Assembly (NCBI RefSeq): GCF_003289645.1
Contig: NZ_QLYX01000002.1
Coordinates: 310,001-374,000 of the forward strand
From: Actinomadura craniellae
GTDB taxonomy: Bacteria; Actinomycetota; Actinomycetes; Streptosporangiales; Streptosporangiaceae
Reading direction: 5' to 3'
DNA length: 64,000 nucleotides
Shown piece by piece: positions 42,190 to 49,340 of this stretch. Made by a program: the position numbers and the translations under genes. Under the pieces are notes generated by a model. It did not search any database. It was not told the origin of the DNA and saw nothing but the letters and a program-made list of their open reading frames with translations. Position 1 is the stretch's first letter. The number at the start of each line of letters is the position of its first letter.

Positions 42190-43138
42190 ATGGCCGCAGA
42201 GCGCCAGCTCCTACGCGCAGACCGTGTCCGACGTGGTCCGGTCCCTGGACGGGGTCGAGGCGGCCCGGCGGGCCGAGGCGAAACCGGGCCACCGCGCCGA
42301 GGTGGTCCGCCCGCGGCTGGAGGCGCTCGGCGCGCTCTCACTCGACCCGTGGGGGGACGAGGAGGAGTCGGCCGCCGCCGCCCTGGCCGTGCGCGAGGCG
42401 GGCCGGGCCGTGCTGCCCTGGCCGCTCGTCCACGTCCTGTCCGTGCCGCCGCCCGCCCGCGACGACTGCGGCGGGGTGCACCTCGTGCTGGGGAAATGCA
42501 CCGCGCTCGACCACGCCGACGTGGTCGCGAACCCGGCCGCCGTCGACCTGCGGGACGGGCGGGTGTTCTCGGTGACCGTGGACCGGCACCGGCACGCCCC
42601 CCTCGACCCGTTCGGCTGCGACGTGCGGCTCGCCGGCCGCGAGACCGGCCCGCCGCTGGACGGCGCGGTCGAGATGCACCTGCTGCTCGACGCGTTCTGG
42701 GTCGCCGGGGCGCTGGCGGAGGCCGCCGAGCTGGCCCTGCGGCACGCCCGGGAACGCCGCCAGTTCGGCGTGCCCATCGGACGTTTCGGGGAGATCCGCT
42801 GGCGGATCGCCGACCTGCTCCTGGCCCGGGACAGCCTCGACGAGCTGGCCCGCTACACCTGGTGGCTGATGCAGGCCGGGCAGGCCGGCCGCGCCGACCT
42901 GCTGGCGCTGCGGGTGCAGATGGTCGAGTCGGCCCAGAGCGTCCTCGCCCACACGCACCAGATCCTCGGGGCGATGGGGCTGTGCGAGGAGCACGACCTC
43001 GCCGTCATCGACCGGCACCTCCAGCCGGTCCTGCGGCGGCCGGTCGGGCGGATGGGCTCGACGGCCCTGCTCACCGGGCGCGTGCGGCAGGACGGCTTCG
43101 CCGCGCTCTTCCCCGTGCCCGCGCGCCCGCACCGCTGA
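42179..43138 (+). CDS. Acyl-CoA dehydrogenase-like small subunit
   Basis: A 319-residue protein that keeps the C-terminal helical half of acyl-CoA dehydrogenases (AAELALRHARERRQFGVPIGRFGEIRWRIADLLLARD, QMVESAQSVLAHTHQILGAMGLCEEHDLAVIDRHLQPVLRR) with a shortened N-terminal and middle region. It is too short to work alone and is probably the partner of the 41041 protein. GTG 42179 follows GGAAGG; GTG 42170 is possible. A short GGCCGG hairpin follows its stop. Confidence 0.78.
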   Translation: MRREWPQSASSYAQTVSDVVRSLDGVEAARRAEAKPGHRAEVVRPRLEALGALSLDPWGDEEESAAAALAVREAGRAVLPWPLVHVLSVPPPARDDCGGVHLVLGKCTALDHADVVANPAAVDLRDGRVFSVTVDRHRHAPLDPFGCDVRLAGRETGPPLDGAVEMHLLLDAFWVAGALAEAAELALRHARERRQFGVPIGRFGEIRWRIADLLLARDSLDELARYTWWLMQAGQAGRADLLALRVQMVESAQSVLAHTHQILGAMGLCEEHDLAVIDRHLQPVLRRPVGRMGSTALLTGRVRQDGFAALFPVPARPHR

Positions 43139-43149
43139 GCCGGCGCGCA

Positions 43150-43163
43150 GGCCGGTTCCGGCC
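43150..43163. terminator. Short hairpin between convergent acyl-CoA dehydrogenase operons
   Basis: GGCCGG-TT-CCGGCC lies in the 29-bp gap between convergent stop codons. The stem is short but fully GC. Confidence 0.4.
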
Positions 43164-43167
43164 CGGG

Positions 43168-44352
43168 TCAGGACGGGCCGGGCAACCCGTCGTCGGCCAG
43201 CAGGCCGCGCAGCACCCGGTCGCGGTGCCACCGCGGCTCGCCGAAGAGGAACTCGTTGAGCAGCGCGCGCTTGAGGTACAGGTGCAGGTCGTGCTCCCAG
43301 GTGTAGCCGATCCCGCCGTGGAGCTGCAGCGCGGTCCCCGCGTTGCGGGCGGCCAGCTCGCACGCGTGGTCCTTCGCCAGGGACACGGCGAGGTCGCACG
43401 ACGACGGGTCGTGGGCCACCGCCCGGGCCGCCTCGTCCACGAGCGCGGCGCTCGTCTCCAGGTTGACGAGCATGTCGGCCGCCTGGTGCTTGACCGCCTG
43501 GAACGAGCCGACGGGCCGGTTGAACTGCCGGCGCTGCTGCACGTAGCCGACGGTCATGTCGAGCACCCGCCGGGCGTTGCCGACCGAGTCGGCGGCGACG
43601 GCCGCCGCCGCGCGGTTGGCGAGCGCGCCGAGCAGCCGGGTCGCGTCCGCGGTGTCGGCCCCGTCCACGGCGAGCACGTCGGCGTCGGACACGCCGACGG
43701 CGCCGAGCGTGATCTCGTCGAGGCATCTGGTCTCGTCGGTCTGCGCCTGCGGCGTGATCGTCAGGCCCGGGACGGACGGCTCGACCAGCGCCACGAGCCA
43801 GCCGTCCGGAGTGCACGCCGGGATCAGGAGGAGACGGCCGGCCCGGGCGTCGAGCACGTTCCCGGCCCGGCCGTTCAGCGTCCAGGCGCCGTCGGTACGC
43901 GTCGCCACGACCCGGTCCCGGCCCCCCAGCCACTCCCCCAGCGCGGCCGTTCCCGAGACGGTCCCGGCCGCCAGGAGCGGCAGCCAGCGCTCGCGCTGGG
44001 CCTCGGTCCCCGCCAGCGACAGCGCTCCCGAGCACAGGACGGCGCTGGAGAGCAGCGTCGAGGCGCCGACGTGCTCGCCCAGGACCTCCAGGACGACGGC
44101 GAGCTCGGTGAACGAGCCGCCGCCCCCGCCGTACTTCTCGGCGATCTCCAGGCCGGTGAGACCGGCGGCCGCGAGCTCGCGGTCGAGGTCGGCGTCCGGG
44201 GCGCCGCCCTTCTCCGCGACCCCCCGGGCGCGGGCCGGCGGGAAGGTGGTGGCCACCAGCCGCCGGGCCAGGTCGCGGATCGCGGCGCGGTCGTCGTCCT
44301 CCGGAGACCCGGTCGTCTGGCCGGTCGTCTGGTCGGTCATCTGGTCGGTCAT
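43168..44352 (-). CDS. Acyl-CoA dehydrogenase, small-subunit type
   Basis: A 394-residue acyl-CoA dehydrogenase with DDDRAAIRDLARRLVATTFPPARARG, LEIAEKYGGGGGSFTELAVVLEVLGEHVG, QQRRQFNRPVGSFQAVKHQAADMLVNLETSAALVDEAARAVAH and LQLHGGIGYTWEHDLHLYLKRALLNEFLFG. It closely resembles the 8467 protein and, like it, lacks an IEGTSE-type C-terminus. ATG 44352 overlaps the upstream dehydrogenase stop (ATGA), so the two genes make a coupled pair; ATG 44340 is an alternative start. Confidence 0.87.
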   Translation of the reverse strand: MTDQMTDQTTGQTTGSPEDDDRAAIRDLARRLVATTFPPARARGVAEKGGAPDADLDRELAAAGLTGLEIAEKYGGGGGSFTELAVVLEVLGEHVGASTLLSSAVLCSGALSLAGTEAQRERWLPLLAAGTVSGTAALGEWLGGRDRVVATRTDGAWTLNGRAGNVLDARAGRLLLIPACTPDGWLVALVEPSVPGLTITPQAQTDETRCLDEITLGAVGVSDADVLAVDGADTADATRLLGALANRAAAAVAADSVGNARRVLDMTVGYVQQRRQFNRPVGSFQAVKHQAADMLVNLETSAALVDEAARAVAHDPSSCDLAVSLAKDHACELAARNAGTALQLHGGIGYTWEHDLHLYLKRALLNEFLFGEPRWHRDRVLRGLLADDGLPGPS

Positions 44353-45545
44353 ACGGCGGGCTCCCGGGGCAGGCCGAGCGCCCGCTCGGCGATGATGTTG
44401 CGCTGGATCTCGCTGGTGCCGCCGGGGATGGTCCACTCCCACGAGCCGATGTGGTCCAGCAGCCACGTGCCGGACTCCCAGCCGGAGCTCAGCGGGCGGC
44501 GGGTGGCGCGCTGGCCGTCCAGGCCGGCCAGCTCCATGCCGAACCCGGTCAGCCGCTGCAGCAGTTCGCTGTAGTAGAGCTTCACCACGGACGCGTGCGC
44601 CCCCTGCGCGAGCTCCGCGCTCGGCCGCGTGATGACCTGCCGGACCAGCAGCCGCAGCGCCTGGACCTCGCGGGCCAGCCGCGCCAGACGGTCGCCGGCG
44701 ACCGTGCCGGCCGTCGGTTTCCCACCGGCCCCGTTCACCTCGCCCAGCAGCCAGCCGAGGCCGACCGCCAGCCGTTCGGCCAGCTCGATCATGGTGCCGC
44801 CGCGTTCCGAGGCGAGGGTGCTCTGGGCCACCCGCCAGCCGTCGTTCTCCGCCCCGATGAGGTTGCCGACCGGGATCTCCACGTCGGTCAGGAAGATCTC
44901 GCAGAAGTGCTCCTCGCCGGTGATCTGGCGGGTTGGCCGCACCAGCACCCCGGGCGAGTCCATGTCCAGGACCAGGTAGGAGATGCCGCGCCGCTTCGGT
45001 GCGGCGGGGTCGGTCCGGACGAGCAGCAGGCAGTGCTGCGCGTAGGCGGCGCCGCTGGCCCAGATCTTCTGCCCGTTGACGACGTAGACGTCCCCGCGCC
45101 GCTCGGCCCGGGTGCGCAGCGACGCGAGGTCGGACCCGGCCTCCGGCTCGGAGAAGCCCTGGCACCAGACGGCGCCCTCCAGGATCCCGGTCAGGTACCG
45201 GTCGCGCTGTTCCGGCGTCCCGGCTCCGAGGAAGGTCCCCGCGGCGTGGTGCAGCGAGACGAAGTGCAGGCTCAGCCGGGGGGCGTCGGCGCGGGCCAGC
45301 TCCTCGAAGATCACCGCCTGCCGGGCCAGGTCGAATCCCCCGCCCCACGCCGCCGGCCAGTGCGGGACGGCGTAGCCGGCGGCCCTGAGCTCGTCGAACC
45401 ACCAGTGCTGGAACCGGACGTATTCCTGGTGGCCGGCGCCGGTCTGCTGCCGGCGCCAGTCGTGCGGGACGTGCTCGGCGCACCACTGCCTGAGTCGGGT
45501 GCGCAGCTCGTCCAGCGGAATCTGCTGTGCGTGTTCGCCTGGCAT
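44349..45545 (-). CDS. Acyl-CoA dehydrogenase, large-subunit type
   Basis: A 398-residue acyl-CoA dehydrogenase: VPHWPAAWGGGFDLARQAVIFEELARADAPR, VWCQGFSEPEAGSDLASLRTRAERRGDVYVVNGQKIWASGAAYAQH near residue 125-165 and SWEWTIPGGTSEIQRNIIAERALGLPREP at the end. Pro stands where the catalytic Glu of classical enzymes is expected, a pattern of the long chains of heteromeric FadE enzymes. GGGAG precedes ATG 45545. It heads the pair 45545-43168 and has an AT-rich operator island upstream. Confidence 0.87.
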   Translation of the reverse strand: MPGEHAQQIPLDELRTRLRQWCAEHVPHDWRRQQTGAGHQEYVRFQHWWFDELRAAGYAVPHWPAAWGGGFDLARQAVIFEELARADAPRLSLHFVSLHHAAGTFLGAGTPEQRDRYLTGILEGAVWCQGFSEPEAGSDLASLRTRAERRGDVYVVNGQKIWASGAAYAQHCLLLVRTDPAAPKRRGISYLVLDMDSPGVLVRPTRQITGEEHFCEIFLTDVEIPVGNLIGAENDGWRVAQSTLASERGGTMIELAERLAVGLGWLLGEVNGAGGKPTAGTVAGDRLARLAREVQALRLLVRQVITRPSAELAQGAHASVVKLYYSELLQRLTGFGMELAGLDGQRATRRPLSSGWESGTWLLDHIGSWEWTIPGGTSEIQRNIIAERALGLPREPAV

Positions 45546-45652
45546 CACCGTCTCCCGCCGGGTTCCGCGGCCGCGCGTCGCCGCCGTCGGCCCCGGCGCG
45601 AGCCGCACCCGGGTGCGCACGGTCTCCAGGGACGACACCGCCGAACCATAGT

Positions 45653-45670
45653 ATCAATCTTTACAATGAT
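45653..45670. promoter_or_regulatory. AT-rich operator island before the acyl-CoA dehydrogenase pair
   Basis: ATCAATCTTTACAATGAT has ATCA/TGAT ends 10 bp apart and contains AATCTTTACAATGA, almost identical to the word at 41004-41017. It lies 108 bp before the minus-strand dehydrogenase start. The remaining gap up to 45755 is GC-rich with nothing recognised. Confidence 0.55.
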
Positions 45671-45755
45671 GGAGATGCTACGGCAATCACCCGTGACGCC
45701 CACGCAGGTGGGGTCCCGCAACGCGCGGAGCGACCGCCCCTGGCACGTCGAACCT

Positions 45756-46469
45756 TCAGCGATCCGAGCGGATGCCCTCCGGCGACCGGGCCTTGGCCAG
45801 GACCGAGCGATCGACGGACGCTTCGGCGAGCGCGGCGGCGGCCGGCCCCCGGCCGAGCGCGGCCAGCCCCAGGAGGAGGTGCCTGCAGGTGACCGGACCC
45901 TCGTCTTCGGCCGCCAGCTCATGAGCCGCGGCCAGGGCCTTGCGGGTGTAGGGGGTCCAGGCGATGCGCTTGGCCGCCTGGGAGGCCCCCATGGTCAGGG
46001 AGCCCTGGATCCGCTGCCGCAGGGAGTCGGCCGGGACGCCGAGGGACGCCAGGAGATGGACCGCGCTGTTGTTCTCGGCGAGCAGCCCGCAGAGCACGTG
46101 CTCGGTGCCGATGAAGTTGTTGCGGTACCGCATGGCGGCCTCTTTCATGTGGCCCACCGCCGTGCAGATCTCCTCGGCGAACTCCTCGGGCTCGTACGCC
46201 CGGTGCGGTGCGAGGTAGCGCTGCTGGGCCGCCTGCCGGGTGACGCCCAGCGCCGCCCCGATCTGGGCCCACGAGTGGCCGTGGAGACGGCAGTGCTCGA
46301 CGTAGCCCTCGACGAGGTCGTCGGCGAGTCCGCGGAGCTGGTCGGCCATCGCGATCGCCGCCCTGAGGCGGTCGATCCCGTCCGGCTGCGCCTGTCCCGC
46401 ATCGTCGCGGGCGTCGCCACAGGTGCGGTCGACTTCGGTGATGAGCGCACCGAGATCGGGGAGAAGCAT
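45756..46469 (-). CDS. Clp N-terminal-domain protein with an N-terminal HTH
   Basis: A 237-residue protein. Residues about 30-85 carry a helix-turn-helix (HSWAQIGAALGVTRQAAQQRY), and residues about 110-230 two Clp-N repeats: NNFIGTEHVLCGLLAENNSAVHLLASLGVPADSLRQRI and WTPYTRKALAAAHELAAEDEGPVTCRHLLLGLA. There is no AAA+ ATPase domain, so it cannot be a Clp unfoldase; it may bind DNA and present or sense Clp-type clients. ATG 46469 is chosen because the TTGACA-like repeats lie upstream of it; GTG 46511, inside those repeats, is an alternative. Confidence 0.8.
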   Translation of the reverse strand: MLLPDLGALITEVDRTCGDARDDAGQAQPDGIDRLRAAIAMADQLRGLADDLVEGYVEHCRLHGHSWAQIGAALGVTRQAAQQRYLAPHRAYEPEEFAEEICTAVGHMKEAAMRYRNNFIGTEHVLCGLLAENNSAVHLLASLGVPADSLRQRIQGSLTMGASQAAKRIAWTPYTRKALAAAHELAAEDEGPVTCRHLLLGLAALGRGPAAAALAEASVDRSVLAKARSPEGIRSDR

Positions 46470-46498
46470 GAGCCAAGTGTGGGTCGCCGAATTCAAAG

Positions 46499-46544
46499 TG
46501 TCAACACCCACTTGTCAATTCGCAATCCAATCGCGGAGTGTCAA
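46499..46544 (-). promoter_or_regulatory. Three TTGACA repeats upstream of the Clp-N/HTH gene
   Basis: Read on the minus strand, TTGACA occurs at 46544-46539, 46518-46513 and 46504-46499, twice as GAATTGACA. The middle copy has TGAATT 17 bp downstream as a weak -10 box. The repeats may be a -35 element plus operator copies, possibly for the gene's own HTH product. Confidence 0.5.
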
Positions 46545-46596
46545 TTCCCCCTTGCCACCGCGACGAGGCGCCGAGGGTTGACGAGGTAACCACTTT

Positions 46597-46615
46597 GTGG
46601 AAGCATCATTTCCAC
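46597..46615. promoter_or_regulatory. Inverted repeat in the gap before the 46.8-60 kb cluster
   Basis: GTGGAA-N7-TTCCAC is a perfect inverted repeat in a low-GC stretch (46545-46832) between divergent genes. This gap also has a T-rich run near 46730 (TGTTTTTTAAAGG) and no convincing gene. It is the best candidate control region for the cluster beginning at 46833. Confidence 0.5.
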
Positions 46616-46832
46616 ATTCTGAGAGTAGTGTTCCCGCTGCTCAGAGTAGATATTTGGAACATGGTGTGGAGCATTCAGAGCGGTTAGGCCAGCTGTATCG
46701 GCGAACGGGCGCGAACGAACCTTCCTGTTTTTTAAAGGTCACCTCGCCCGGCCGAAACAAACGCCATATCGCCTGTGAGCCCTCATCACAGCGGGAAATT
46801 CGGCCTTAACGACGAGGTTGCCGGGAGCCGCC

Positions 46833-48440
46833 ATGTCGCTGCAAGAGACGCGCTATGCCAGCGCAACGTCAATCAGCCTCGCCGAGGGATGGAGCCTGGA
46901 ACGGCTCACCCCGCCGAGCCGGCTCTTCGGCGCGAACGGGCTGCGCACCGGCCCGGACGGCCGCGTCTACGTGGCGCAGGTGGCCGGCAGCCAGATCAGC
47001 GCGCTCGACGTCGGCACCGGCGAGCTGCACACCGTCAGCGCGCAGGGCGCCGACATCGTCGCGCCCGACGACGTGGCCTTCGACGCCGAGGGCAACCTCT
47101 ACGCCACGGAGTACTACGACGGGCGGGTGAGCGTGCGCGGCACCGACGGCCGCTCCCGGGTGCTGCGCGACGACGTGCCGGGCGCGAACGGCATCACCTT
47201 CCACCAGGGCCGGCTGTTCGTCAACGAGTGCCGGATCGGCGGACGCCTGCTGGAAATGGACCTCGGCGGCGGGGCGCCCCGGGTGCTGCTGGAGAACCTG
47301 CCGATGCCCAACGCCATGGAGTTCGGGCCGGACGGCAAGCTGTACTACCCGATGCTCGGCACCAACGACATCTGGCGGATCGACCCGGACGGCGGCGAGC
47401 CCGAGCGGGTGGTGGGCGACCTGGGCGTCCCGGACGCGGTGAAGTTCGACGCCGAGGGCCACATCGTCTCCACCCAAGTGGGCACCGGAGAGGTGCTGCG
47501 CATCGACCCCCGCAGCGGCGAGCGCACCGTCCTGGCCACCATCGCCCCCGGTCTGGACAACCTGACGTTCGTGGGGAACCGCCTGTTCGTCTCCAGCTTC
47601 ACCGGGCAGATCACCGAAATCCTCGGCGGCGGCCAGACCCGGGCGGTGCTGCCGGGCGGCCTGACCTGGCCGCTGGACCTCACCGTGGACGCCGACGGCA
47701 CCCTGTACCTCTCCGACGGCACGTACTTCTACGTCCTGGCGCCCGGCGGCGAGCTGCGGATGCTGGGGATGCTCTTCAGCCCCGGCTGGCCGGGCTACAT
47801 CCGCGGGGTGACCGCCACCGGCGCGGGCGAGTTCGTCGTCACCACCTCCAACGGCCAGATCGCGCGGTGGCGGCCCGCCGCCGGCGAACACGACGTGCTG
47901 GCCGGCGAGACCGAGCCGCTCGACCAGCTCTACGGCGTGGCGGTGGCGCCCGACGGCGGCGTGGTGGCCGCCGAGCTCGGCACCGGCCGCGTGCTGTCCG
48001 TGCGGGGCGGCGAGGTGTCGGCCCTGGCCTCCGGACTGAACCGGCCGATGGGCGTGGCGTTCGGCGCGGACGGCACCTGCCTGGTCTCCGAGTCCGGCGC
48101 CGGGCGCGTCGTCTCGGTCACCGGCTCCGGTGTCGACACCGTGGTGGACGGCCTGGAGACGCCGCAGGGCATCCTGGTCCGCGGCGGGAAGCTCCTGATC
48201 GTGGACGCCGGCGCCAAGTCGCTGGTCGAGGTCGACCTCGACAGCAAGGCCCGGACCACGATCGCCCGCGACCTGCCGGTGGGCGCCCCGCTCGGGGTGG
48301 ACCCCAAACCCCTCAAGGGGCTGCCGCCGTTCTCCGGACCCCAGGGGCTCTTCGCCGGCATCACCGCCGGACCGGACGGCACGCTCTACGTCTCCGCCGA
48401 CGCCGAGGGCAGCGTCCTGGCGATCCGGAAGGACAGGTGA
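46833..48440 (+). CDS. SMP-30/gluconolactonase-like beta-propeller protein
   Basis: A 535-residue protein built of repeated propeller blades: GANGLRTGPDGRVYVAQVAGSQISALD, PDDVAFDAEGNLYATEYYDGRVSV, MPNAMEFGPDGKLYYPMLGTNDIWRID, PLDLTVDADGTLYLSDGTYFYVL, LYGVAVAPDGGVVAAELGTGRVL and GPQGLFAGITAGPDGTLYVSADAEGSVLAI. This is the SMP-30/NHL type, which includes calcium-dependent lactonases, but about twice the single-propeller length, so it probably has two propellers. No signal peptide is seen. GGGAG precedes ATG 46833. A lactonase here would fit the Baeyer-Villiger enzyme in the same run. Confidence 0.75.
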   Translation: MSLQETRYASATSISLAEGWSLERLTPPSRLFGANGLRTGPDGRVYVAQVAGSQISALDVGTGELHTVSAQGADIVAPDDVAFDAEGNLYATEYYDGRVSVRGTDGRSRVLRDDVPGANGITFHQGRLFVNECRIGGRLLEMDLGGGAPRVLLENLPMPNAMEFGPDGKLYYPMLGTNDIWRIDPDGGEPERVVGDLGVPDAVKFDAEGHIVSTQVGTGEVLRIDPRSGERTVLATIAPGLDNLTFVGNRLFVSSFTGQITEILGGGQTRAVLPGGLTWPLDLTVDADGTLYLSDGTYFYVLAPGGELRMLGMLFSPGWPGYIRGVTATGAGEFVVTTSNGQIARWRPAAGEHDVLAGETEPLDQLYGVAVAPDGGVVAAELGTGRVLSVRGGEVSALASGLNRPMGVAFGADGTCLVSESGAGRVVSVTGSGVDTVVDGLETPQGILVRGGKLLIVDAGAKSLVEVDLDSKARTTIARDLPVGAPLGVDPKPLKGLPPFSGPQGLFAGITAGPDGTLYVSADAEGSVLAIRKDR

Positions 48441-49297
48441 GCCGGGCCGTGGAGCACGACTTCATCAAGCTGGACGGGCGCATCGTCATCGTCTCCGGCG
48501 CGGGCGGCGGCGGCATCGGCACCACGGTGACGGGCATGGTCGCCCGGGCCGGGGCGACCGTGATCGCGGTGAGCCGGTCCAAGGAGAACCTCGACACCCA
48601 CATCGGCCCGCTGGTGGCGGAGGGCCTGCCGATCGTGCCGGTCGCGGCCGACGCCGCCACCGACGAGGGCATCGCGACCGTGCTGGAGCAGGTCGGGCGC
48701 ACCGAAGGCGACCTGCACGGGCTCGTCAACGTCGCCGGCGGCGCCGCCCCCACGGACTGGATGCCGTCGACCCGGGTCAGCCGGGAGTCCTGGCGGGCGC
48801 TGTTCACCCAGAACCTCGAAACGATGTTCTTCATGAGCCAGGCGGTCGCCGAGGAACTGAGGTCCGCGGGCCGCCCAGGGTCGATCGTCTCGATCTCCTC
48901 GATCAGCGGCATGAACACCGCGCCGTTCCACATCGGTTACGGCACGGCCAAGGCGGCGCTGGTGGCCGCGACCCGCACGATGGCCGTCGAACTGGCCCAG
49001 CACGAGATCCGGGTGAACGCCGTCGCCCCCGGGGTGACCGCGACCCCGGCCTCGCTGACCTACGTCGAGGAGGACCCCGAGCGCGACCGCCGCGCCATCG
49101 CCATGGGGCGGCGCGGCCGCCCGGAGGAACAGGCCGGGCCGATCCTCTTCCTGCTGTCGGACCTGTCGTCCTACATCACGGGACAGACCCTGCTGGTGGA
49201 CGGCGGCCTCAACCTCAGGTGGAGCTGGCTGGACGCCGACAACACCTCCCTCTTCCTCAAGGACGAGTCGTTCCGCGCCGCCATCACCCGCTGGTGA
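48437..49297 (+). CDS. Short-chain dehydrogenase/reductase
   Basis: A 286-residue SDR: the cofactor loop is VSGAGGGGIGTT near residue 17, with LVNVAGGAAP, a catalytic Ser in SISSISGM and the catalytic YGTAK near 173. VDGGLNLRWSW close to the C-terminus is usual for the family. GTG 48437 overlaps the upstream stop (GTGA) and follows GGAAGGA. It probably oxidises a ring alcohol to a ketone, feeding the Baeyer-Villiger enzyme, but that is inference. Confidence 0.87.
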   Translation: MSRAVEHDFIKLDGRIVIVSGAGGGGIGTTVTGMVARAGATVIAVSRSKENLDTHIGPLVAEGLPIVPVAADAATDEGIATVLEQVGRTEGDLHGLVNVAGGAAPTDWMPSTRVSRESWRALFTQNLETMFFMSQAVAEELRSAGRPGSIVSISSISGMNTAPFHIGYGTAKAALVAATRTMAVELAQHEIRVNAVAPGVTATPASLTYVEEDPERDRRAIAMGRRGRPEEQAGPILFLLSDLSSYITGQTLLVDGGLNLRWSWLDADNTSLFLKDESFRAAITRW

Positions 49298-49340
49298 CCG
49301 GACCCGCCCCGATCACTCCCGACGTGAGTTGGAGAATGCC

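Noticed and set aside
46597-46809. 70-codon plus-strand frame before the beta-propeller gene
   Set aside because: It has atypical codon use for this genome, no ribosome site and no recognisable domain; the region looks like promoter DNA.
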